From Halomonas sp. (lineage in GTDB: Bacteria > Pseudomonadota > Gammaproteobacteria > Pseudomonadales > Halomonadaceae), in the NCBI RefSeq assembly GCF_017983445.1, contig NZ_JAGOBJ010000004.1, forward strand, positions 1 through 64,000: a DNA stretch of 64,000 nt, read 5' to 3'. Below, piece after piece: positions 57,861-64,000 of the stretch; within the stretch, counting starts at the first letter, position 1, and each line of letters starts with the position of its first letter. The translations under genes were made by a program, and so were the position numbers. The notes beneath the pieces were generated by a model. It saw only the letters and a program-made list of their open reading frames with translations, did not search any database and was not told where the DNA came from.

Positions 57861-57897
57861 CACAAAATCATAACTACCTTAGGTTAGGAGCTTATTC

Positions 57898-58791
57898 ATG
57901 AATCAATCCGTTCGCACAGAGCATCGCATCGGCATGGTGGGTGTAGGCTTGATGGGTCACGGCATTGCCAAGAACATTCTCAATGCGGGATATTCCCTGG
58001 CCTTTCTTGATCACCCTGGCAACCAGGGCGTGGACGATCTACTGATGGCGGGCGCCGTGCCGTGTTCCAGCGCGCGGGAAGTGGCCGAAAAAGCCGATGT
58101 GATACTGCTGTGCGTAACGGGGTCACCCCAGGTAGAGGCCGTGCTTTTTGAGCCTGATGGCGTGCTGGAAGGGCTCGCCCAGGGCACCATCGTGGTGGAC
58201 TGCTCTACCTCGTTACCAAGCTCCACGGCTAAGGTCGCTGCCCGGGTAGAAGAAGCAGGCGGCCATCTGGTCGATGCGGCGATGACACGTACGCCCAAAG
58301 AAGCCGAGGAGGGGCGCTTGAACCTTATCGTCGGGGCACATGAGACACTGTTCGAGGAGCTGCATCCGCTACTCGCAAGCTTCGCTGAGGTGATTACCCA
58401 CGCAGGAGACGTAGGCGCAGGGCATACTCTTAAGCTTTTGCACAACTATGTGTCGCTGGGCTTTTCAGCGGTATTGGCCGAGGCGACCGCGGCTTCCCGG
58501 CGGGCGGGTATCGATGACCACGCTTTTCTGGAGGTGTTGACCAAGGGCGGTGGGGGCGGCGTAGTGCTGGAGCGGTTGCGTCCCTTTATCGAATCAGGCG
58601 ATGCTTCGGGGTTTCGCTTTAGCGTGGCGAACGCACATAAAGACCTCGGTTATTACCACACCATGACTGATGAGCTTAATACGACAAGAGGCGTGGCTGG
58701 CGCGGTGGCGGCGCTGTATGCCAGTGTTGAGGATCAAACTATCGCGGTGCCGGAGCTGATTCGCCTGCTTGAGACACGCACTGACTCCTGA
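57898..58791 (+). CDS. Second beta-hydroxyacid dehydrogenase of the operon
   Basis: This 297-residue protein has the NAD(P)-binding GVGLMGHGIAKNIL motif and the catalytic lysine in GAGHTLKLLHNYVSLGFS. The usual DAPxSGG substrate loop is replaced by DAAMTRTPKEAEEGRLNLIV, so it differs from LtnD upstream and may act on another hydroxy acid. A glycine run (KGGGGGVV) occurs near residue 220. It ends the rightward operon, just before a bidirectional terminator. Family is certain; substrate is unknown. Confidence 0.85.
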   Translation: MNQSVRTEHRIGMVGVGLMGHGIAKNILNAGYSLAFLDHPGNQGVDDLLMAGAVPCSSAREVAEKADVILLCVTGSPQVEAVLFEPDGVLEGLAQGTIVVDCSTSLPSSTAKVAARVEEAGGHLVDAAMTRTPKEAEEGRLNLIVGAHETLFEELHPLLASFAEVITHAGDVGAGHTLKLLHNYVSLGFSAVLAEATAASRRAGIDDHAFLEVLTKGGGGGVVLERLRPFIESGDASGFRFSVANAHKDLGYYHTMTDELNTTRGVAGAVAALYASVEDQTIAVPELIRLLETRTDS

Positions 58792-58856
58792 TGCCCCATT
58801 CTGACAAGCGCAGCTTGGCAGAATAGACGTATCCGCTATCGGCAGCCGTAATCAAT

Positions 58857-58894
58857 AAGGGCAACGCTCAATGAGCGTTGCCCTTATGTTTTTT
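58857..58894. terminator. Bidirectional terminator between convergent sugar-acid operons
   Basis: AAGGGCAACGCTC (58857-58869) and GAGCGTTGCCCTT (58873-58885) form a perfect 13-bp stem with an AAT loop, followed by ATGTTTTTT. It lies between the rightward ltnD operon and the leftward otnC gene. Confidence 0.92.
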
Positions 58895-58927
58895 GCTCTT
58901 ATGTTTAAAATGCGCTTACTGAATAGC

Positions 58928-59575
58928 TTAATCCCTTGGGAACCGGGCTTCCAATTCAGCAACCTGTTCAGGCGTCAGCGCGCGCGGGTTTTCGCCGCGC
59001 AGCAGCAGAAACAGCTTCGCCGTTTCCTCGAGCTCTTCGGTAGCATACACCGCCGCTTCGAGATTCTTACCGGCGACGACCGGGCCGTGGTTGGCGAGCA
59101 GCACCGCACTGTGCTTGCCTGCCAGGCCGCGTACCGCTTCGCCTAGCTGTTGGTCGCCCGGGATATGGTAAGGCACCAGGGGAAGCTTGCCCACACGCAT
59201 GGCGTAATAAGCGGTGAGGGGGGGAATACAGTCGCAGGGATTGATACCCGGCAGGCAGGAAACCGCCACCGAATGCGTGGAGTGCAGGTGAACGATCGCG
59301 CCGGACTGAGGGCGCTCATCGTACATGGCCATATGCAGAAACTGCTCTTTGGTGGGCTTATCACCACTGATCAGCTGGCCCTGGGTATCCAGATGCGAGA
59401 TGCGAGCAGGGTCCAGGCGCCCAAGGCAGGCGTTGGTAGGCGTCATCAGCCAGCCACCGTCATCCAGGCGCACGCTGATATTGCCGCTCGAACCCATGGT
59501 CAAGCCACGATCAAACAGTGATTTCCCCAGCGTGCTGATCTGTTCGCGTAGGCGGTTCTGGTCGTGAGTGCTCAT
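58928..59575 (-). CDS. otnC: 3-oxo-tetronate 4-phosphate decarboxylase OtnC
   Basis: This 215-residue class II aldolase/adducin-family protein has the GSSGNISVRLDDGG N-terminal motif, metal-binding His residues in VHLHSTHSVAVSCL, and LLANHGPVVAGKNL. OtnC splits 3-oxo-tetronate 4-phosphate to dihydroxyacetone phosphate and CO2, ending the pathway. Its ATG overlaps the otnK stop codon by 4 bp. Fuculose-phosphate-type aldolases look similar, but pairing with otnK settles the assignment. Confidence 0.92.
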   Translation of the reverse strand: MSTHDQNRLREQISTLGKSLFDRGLTMGSSGNISVRLDDGGWLMTPTNACLGRLDPARISHLDTQGQLISGDKPTKEQFLHMAMYDERPQSGAIVHLHSTHSVAVSCLPGINPCDCIPPLTAYYAMRVGKLPLVPYHIPGDQQLGEAVRGLAGKHSAVLLANHGPVVAGKNLEAAVYATEELEETAKLFLLLRGENPRALTPEQVAELEARFPRD

Positions 59576-60858
59576 GCTAATACCTCAAACGCCCGAGTGA
59601 AGAAATCAACGCCTCCAAAGTTGCCTGACTTGAGCGCCAGTGAAAGCGGCGCCTCGCGGCTGGCCAGTGTCGCTTGTGTCCAAGGCACACCAGGGTCTAT
59701 CTGCTCGCCAATACGCAGTGCCGAAATGCCCAGGGCCGACACCACCGCGCCCGAGGTTTCGCCACCGGCAACCACCAATCGGCCTATGCCTTCATTGACC
59801 AGGGTAACGGCAAGCTGGCTTAACGCTTCCTCGACCAGAAGTCCCGCTTTATCGACGCCCAGCTCGGCCTGAGCGGCCTTGACCTGTTCAGGATCGGCAG
59901 AAGCATAGATCAGGGCAGGTGCATCTTGTTCAAGACGCTCGAATGCGAAGGCCAGCGCCTGCTCCCACTGTTTGTCGCCCTTGGCCAGCGCCTGCGGGTC
60001 AAGTGCAAAGCCAGCACCGGGATGACGGGCCAAAAAGTCAGCAACCTGAGCAAGCGTTGCCCGCGAGCAGCTGCCTGACAATATCAGCGTATTGCCAGAA
60101 GCGGGCTGAAGGCGTCCGGGCTCGGCAATCTCGGCAAGCCAGCCCTGCTTGCGGTACTGGGCAGGCAAGGCCTGGCCTAGCCCCGAGCCGCCAGTTACCA
60201 AGGGCATCGTTACCGTTGCCTCCGCCAATACGTCAAGGTCGCTGTCATCGACGGTGTCGCAAATGACGTGACGTACGTTGTCAGCCGCCAGGGTCTCAAG
60301 GTGTTGCCGAGTGGCTTCAGCCCCTTGGGCTAGCGTGGCCCGGCTGGCCAAGCCTACGGTGTGCGAGGTCTGGCGTGAAAGCACACGGACCAGATCCGCA
60401 TCGGTCATGGGTGTCAGCGGATGATGCTGCATGCCACTATCGTTAAGCAGGCGATCGCCAACGAATAGATGTCCTTGATATACCGTCCGGCCATTAATCG
60501 GGAACGCAGGCACCATCACAGTTTGAGGTGCACCCAACGCTTCCAGCAAAGCATCGACGACCGGGCCAATGTTGCCCTTATCGGTTGAATCAAAGGTCGA
60601 GCAGTATTTAAAAAATATCTGCCGGGCACCCTGTTCACGCAACCACTCAAGGGCCGCCAGTGAATCGGTGACGGCTTCATCAACCGGACAGGAGCGCGAC
60701 TTGAGCGCCACGATCACGGCATCCACGTTGCTTAAGTCGAGCGGGGTGGTCGGCACGCCGATAACCTGAACGCAGCGCATACCGCCGCGTACCAGATTGT
60801 TGGCAAGGTCAGTGGCACCGGTAAAATCGTCGGCGATAGCGCCCAGTACGATGGTCAT
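59572..60858 (-). CDS. otnK: 3-oxo-tetronate kinase OtnK
   Basis: This 428-residue four-carbon acid sugar kinase (formerly DUF1537) has the N-terminal substrate domain with AIADDFTGATDLANNLVRGG and the C-terminal nucleotide-binding domain with RLVVAGGETSGAVVSAL. It phosphorylates 3-oxo-tetronate with ATP before OtnC acts. GGAG lies seven bases upstream of the ATG. It follows the TTT large permease gene by 22 bp, so transport and kinase are co-transcribed. Confidence 0.93.
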   Translation of the reverse strand: MTIVLGAIADDFTGATDLANNLVRGGMRCVQVIGVPTTPLDLSNVDAVIVALKSRSCPVDEAVTDSLAALEWLREQGARQIFFKYCSTFDSTDKGNIGPVVDALLEALGAPQTVMVPAFPINGRTVYQGHLFVGDRLLNDSGMQHHPLTPMTDADLVRVLSRQTSHTVGLASRATLAQGAEATRQHLETLAADNVRHVICDTVDDSDLDVLAEATVTMPLVTGGSGLGQALPAQYRKQGWLAEIAEPGRLQPASGNTLILSGSCSRATLAQVADFLARHPGAGFALDPQALAKGDKQWEQALAFAFERLEQDAPALIYASADPEQVKAAQAELGVDKAGLLVEEALSQLAVTLVNEGIGRLVVAGGETSGAVVSALGISALRIGEQIDPGVPWTQATLASREAPLSLALKSGNFGGVDFFTRAFEVLA

Positions 60859-60880
60859 AGCATTCTCCAGGATACGGGCT

Positions 60881-62371
60881 TCAGGTAGCGGCGGTTTTGC
60901 GGCGTACGCGCTTGATCAGGGGCGTGATCAGCGTTGCTGCCAGCAGCAGGAAAGCGATGGCCAGCAAGGTGGCGCTGATGGGACGCTCAAGGAAGATGCT
61001 GAAGTCACCCTGAGACATGGATAGCGCCCGGCGTAGTTCGCTTTCTGCAATGGGGCCCAATACCAACCCTAAAATGATGGATACCAGGGGGAAATTGATC
61101 TTCTCAAGCAGATACCCCAGTACGCCAAAGCCAAGCATCAGCCATACATCAAACATCGAGTTGCGCACCGAGTAGGTACCTACGATGCAGCACATGATGA
61201 TGATAGGACCCAGCGCTGAATAAGGCACGTTCAGCAACTTGGTGAACAGCATGATGAACGGTTTCGAGAACAGCAGAATCATGAAGTTGACGATAAACAG
61301 CCCGGCAAACACCGCGTAGATCAAATCGCTGCTGGTCAGCATGAACATGGGCCCAGGCTGCAGGCCATGCATGATAAACGCGCCCAGAATAACGGCCGTG
61401 GTGCCACTACCTGGGATGCCCAGTGCAAAAAGCGGCACCAAGGCGCCCATGGCCGCTGCGTTATTGGCTGATTCCGGTGCAGCAATACCTTCCGGCGCGC
61501 CCTTGCCGAATTTTTCGGGATCTTTGGACCAGCGGACCGTTTCACTGTAGCTCACCATGGCCGCAGTGCTGGCACCGATGCCCGGCAAAATGCCGATGAT
61601 GACACCAATGATCGATGAGCGCGACAGCGTCATGCCGATCTTGCGCAGGATGGGAAGATCAAAAATCTTCACCTTCACTTTCGTCAACGGCTGGTGGTTT
61701 TCATGATCCAGCGTGCGTTTCATTACCTCTGAAATGGCAAACAGGCCGACAATGACGGGAATCAGGCCAACCCCTTCGGCGAGGTTAAGATTATCGAAGG
61801 TGTAGCGACTGGTGCCGGTTAAAGGATCGATACCGATAGTGGCGATAAAGAGGCCTAACGCTGCGCCTATCAAACCATAAATAAGGCGCCCGCCTAGTGA
61901 AGCAACAACGGTTAAGCCAAGCACGGCCAGGGCAAAGAACTCGGGCGACGAAAACTTTATGGCCATCTTGGCAAGCATGGGCGTAAAGATAATCAGCGCA
62001 ATCGTACCTACGAGCCCACCAATCGCTGAGCTTAAAACGCCAATGCCCAGCGCCTTGCCAGCTTCACCCTGCTGGGTCATGGGGTAGCCGTCAAGCGCCG
62101 TCATTACCGCTTCTGGCGTGCCGGGGGCGCGGTACAGAATAGCCGTAATCAGGCCTGAAAAGACCGTGGCGCCATAAATGGCGGTCAGCACCATAAAGGC
62201 CGTGGTCGGCTCCATGCCATACGTAACCGGCAGCAGGATAACCACCAGAATAACGCCGCTAATGCCGGGCAGTGCGCCGCCGATAAAGCCGATAAATACG
62301 GCAGAGGTCAAGAGCAGCAGGTTGAGTGGCTGCATCACCACGGCTAACCCGCCCAAAAAATGTTCTAGCAT
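60881..62371 (-). CDS. TTT large permease of the sugar-acid operon (TctA family)
   Basis: This 496-residue membrane protein with about 12 helices has the TctA marks FIGGALPGISGVILVVILLP and PEGIAAPESANNAAAMGALV. AGGGAG precedes the ATG. It shares family and layout with the TctA-type protein at 18630 but belongs to the otnKC operon. Its substrate is probably a four-carbon sugar acid or its lactone, inferred from operon content. Confidence 0.92.
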   Translation of the reverse strand: MLEHFLGGLAVVMQPLNLLLLTSAVFIGFIGGALPGISGVILVVILLPVTYGMEPTTAFMVLTAIYGATVFSGLITAILYRAPGTPEAVMTALDGYPMTQQGEAGKALGIGVLSSAIGGLVGTIALIIFTPMLAKMAIKFSSPEFFALAVLGLTVVASLGGRLIYGLIGAALGLFIATIGIDPLTGTSRYTFDNLNLAEGVGLIPVIVGLFAISEVMKRTLDHENHQPLTKVKVKIFDLPILRKIGMTLSRSSIIGVIIGILPGIGASTAAMVSYSETVRWSKDPEKFGKGAPEGIAAPESANNAAAMGALVPLFALGIPGSGTTAVILGAFIMHGLQPGPMFMLTSSDLIYAVFAGLFIVNFMILLFSKPFIMLFTKLLNVPYSALGPIIIMCCIVGTYSVRNSMFDVWLMLGFGVLGYLLEKINFPLVSIILGLVLGPIAESELRRALSMSQGDFSIFLERPISATLLAIAFLLLAATLITPLIKRVRRKTAAT

Positions 62372-62411
62372 GGTCGACTCCCTAGAAAGTTGGGTCTGTT
62401 ATGGGTCAGCC

Positions 62412-62900
62412 TTACGGCATGGGGATACCGAGCAGCGACACGAAAACGCCCTGCATCAGTACGCCAGCAACCACTAACGTAATGGCAATGGTCACCCACG
62501 AACGGGCGCCCAGCAGCAACGTGCCGATAAACGTAAAGATCAGGCTGGCGATTAAAAAGCCCACGCTCTGCATCAATAGCGTGTAGGCAACAGCCGCCGC
62601 CATGAACCACCAGTGGCGGGTGCGGCCAAGGGAGAAGCGTGATGAAGATGGCGCTGTTTCAACGGAGGTATCCGGGGTCGCCTGAGGCTCGGTGACCAGT
62701 GCCTGTTTGCGGTCACGCCACGTGATGGCGATCAGTACAATGCCCAGCGTAAACAGAATGATCAGCAGGGTCAGCGGCCAAACGCGCGGGCCGATAAACG
62801 TGGAGACTTGCGCAGAGCTTGGGAATTGCAGCGTGGGATAAAGACTCACCACCGCGAGTGACACGACCCCCAGCGCAAAAAGAGTGATCCTGGCGTGCAT
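62412..62900 (-). CDS. TTT small permease of the sugar-acid operon (TctB family)
   Basis: This 162-residue protein has four hydrophobic segments (about 4-23, 40-60, 92-112 and 120-150) with a variable loop between pairs, the TctB topology. The longer in-frame ORF begins inside hairpins after tctC, so I chose the ATG at 62900, which gives normal TctB length and has AGGG upstream. It is flanked by tctC- and tctA-type genes in the canonical order. Confidence 0.85.
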   Translation of the reverse strand: MHARITLFALGVVSLAVVSLYPTLQFPSSAQVSTFIGPRVWPLTLLIILFTLGIVLIAITWRDRKQALVTEPQATPDTSVETAPSSSRFSLGRTRHWWFMAAAVAYTLLMQSVGFLIASLIFTFIGTLLLGARSWVTIAITLVVAGVLMQGVFVSLLGIPMP

Positions 62901-62963
62901 GGTAAACCCTGAAGGGGACAGTGAAAGACCGGCCCCGCAAGACCGATATTTCAAATGGATATA

Positions 62964-62982
62964 GGAGGGGACATGCCCCTCC
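62964..62982 (-). terminator. Hairpin after second tctC
   Basis: GGAGGGG (62964-62970) and CCCCTCC (62976-62982) pair perfectly around a 5-nt loop in the gap between tctC and tctB. A second stem, AACCAGCA (62986-62993) with TGCTGGTT (62996-63003), touches the tctC stop codon. Together they can stabilise the tctC mRNA or attenuate transcription into the permease genes. Confidence 0.65.
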
Positions 62983-63002
62983 CCCAACCAGCAACTGCTG
63001 GT

Positions 63003-63968
63003 TTAGTCGTTTTGCAGCAAGCGTGAGTAAAGCTCGTAGTTGTTCTCAAGACGCTGACGGTACTCGTCGCTACCCATCCAGCCATCACGGTAGGTAAGGT
63101 TCACGCGCTCAGCGTAGCTCTGGTAGTCCTCGGAGTCGTATACGTCCTTGAAGGCATCTTCCAGGCGTTGCACGATCGGCGCAGGAGTATCAGCGTGTAC
63201 GAAAATGGCGCGGTCATTGCCATCGGTAAGATCCCAGTCATGCTCAACAGTGGTGTGAGCGTCTGGATAGTCTTCCAGACGCTCATCGCTGAAGATCAGA
63301 ATCGGGATCATCTGACCGGCTTCAATGTAGCTTAACAGCGGGCTTAGCGAGGTGGTGGTGGCATCGATGTTGCCGCCCAGCACGTTCGCCGTTGCGTTGC
63401 CGGTGCTATCGTAAGGGATAAAGTTCATATCCAGGCCAGACGCATCAAGCAACGAAAGAAAAGCCACGTGGTCAGGGCTTGCGGTATGGGTACCACCAAC
63501 CGTTACCTTACCGGGATTTTCTTGTGCGTATTCCATGAACGCATCGAAATCTTCAAAACGATCAGGGTTAACGAACAGGGCCATTACGTCAGACTGCATG
63601 CGTGCAATAGGTGTCAACTGATCCAGGCCGACCGGGTTTTGGCCCGCTGCCAGCGAAGTAACCAGTGTGGTGGAGGCAAAGTCCAGCGTGTGACCATCAG
63701 CTGCGCTTGTTGCGGTACGCTGGTGGGCTAAAGCGCCGGACGCGGCTGGCAGGTTAACTACCGTAATGCGCGCACCGCCAATGGCTTCTTCAAACATCGG
63801 GCGAACGACCCGAGCAAAGTTATCGGTACCACCGCCAGCACCCGCCGCTACCAGAAACTGGATCGGCTTGCTGGGGAAGTTGTCGGCATCGCTGGCGCTT
63901 GCGCCGGTAGCAGCGCCGAGCATGGCAAGACCTAGAGCGGCGTATTTAACACTATATTTGGTAAGCAT
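63003..63968 (-). CDS. TTT binding protein of the sugar-acid operon (TctC family)
   Basis: This 321-residue periplasmic protein has a signal peptide (about 1-25, cleaved near ASA-SD) and the TctC/Bug signatures FPSKPIQFLVAAGAGGGTDN and VVNLPAASGALAHQ. The ATG at 63968 has GGAG eight bases upstream; an in-frame GTG four codons earlier overlaps that site. It is the first gene of the tctCBA-otnKC operon. Only 32 bases of upstream sequence are visible, so its promoter lies outside the window. Confidence 0.9.
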   Translation of the reverse strand: MLTKYSVKYAALGLAMLGAATGASASDADNFPSKPIQFLVAAGAGGGTDNFARVVRPMFEEAIGGARITVVNLPAASGALAHQRTATSAADGHTLDFASTTLVTSLAAGQNPVGLDQLTPIARMQSDVMALFVNPDRFEDFDAFMEYAQENPGKVTVGGTHTASPDHVAFLSLLDASGLDMNFIPYDSTGNATANVLGGNIDATTTSLSPLLSYIEAGQMIPILIFSDERLEDYPDAHTTVEHDWDLTDGNDRAIFVHADTPAPIVQRLEDAFKDVYDSEDYQSYAERVNLTYRDGWMGSDEYRQRLENNYELYSRLLQND

Positions 63969-64000
63969 AATTTTCTCCACAGTGATTGTTGTTGCTTTTA

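Overview
The window looks like a chromosomal segment of a moderately GC-rich gammaproteobacterium. Halomonadaceae (Halomonas-like) is my best guess, inferred from the many TRAP and tripartite tricarboxylate (TTT) transporters, acidic proteins, transhydrogenase, KatG and catabolic operons. I made no database comparison. I see no rRNA, tRNA, CRISPR, phage gene or transposase. The window holds 54 supported protein genes, mostly in tight operons.

Region 1 (1-14.4 kb) is mixed housekeeping and accessory. It starts with a heptamer tandem array running off the left edge, then a divergent Nramp-like transporter, an unknown membrane protein, a MocR-type regulator, a FabF-type ketoacyl synthase divergent from a TetR regulator, a DUF2798 protein, pntAB, katG and a chemoreceptor. 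Most intergenic gaps in the first 6.3 kb carry short tandem repeats.

Region 2 (14.7-32.2 kb) is a nicotinate (vitamin B3) catabolic cluster. Nicotinate dehydrogenase (NicA, a NicB-like cytochrome protein, and a separate 759-residue molybdenum protein with an XdhC partner) would make 6-hydroxynicotinate. NicC gives 2,5-dihydroxypyridine, NicX opens the ring to N-formylmaleamate, NicD removes formate, NicF removes ammonia, and NicE isomerises maleate to fumarate. A NicR-like MarR regulator, a TTT transporter and a sodium:solute symporter accompany them. The molybdenum domain exists as two diverged paralogues; only one keeps the usual catalytic motif.

Region 3 (32.2-42.5 kb) is one long minus-strand operon: a peptide ABC transporter, an M14 metallopeptidase and the three-subunit 5-oxoprolinase PxpABC, with a divergent MarR-type regulator. 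It looks like a module for import and breakdown of peptides that yield pyroglutamate.

Region 4 (42.9-49.2 kb) has a LysR regulator with a TRAP transporter of unknown substrate (a palindromic MITE-like element splits the two permease genes), an HDOD signalling protein and a TauE/SafE exporter.

Region 5 (49.4-64 kb) is a four-carbon sugar-acid (L-threonate/D-erythronate) regulon. A LacI regulator faces ltnD-otnI-denD, a TRAP transporter, an aldehyde dehydrogenase and a second beta-hydroxyacid dehydrogenase. A convergent operon (TTT transporter, otnK, otnC) supplies the kinase and decarboxylating aldolase. A perfect 32-bp palindrome made of two LacI-type operators lies in the lacI-ltnD gap. In most transporter operons led by a substrate-binding-protein gene, a GC-rich hairpin separates that gene from the first permease gene.
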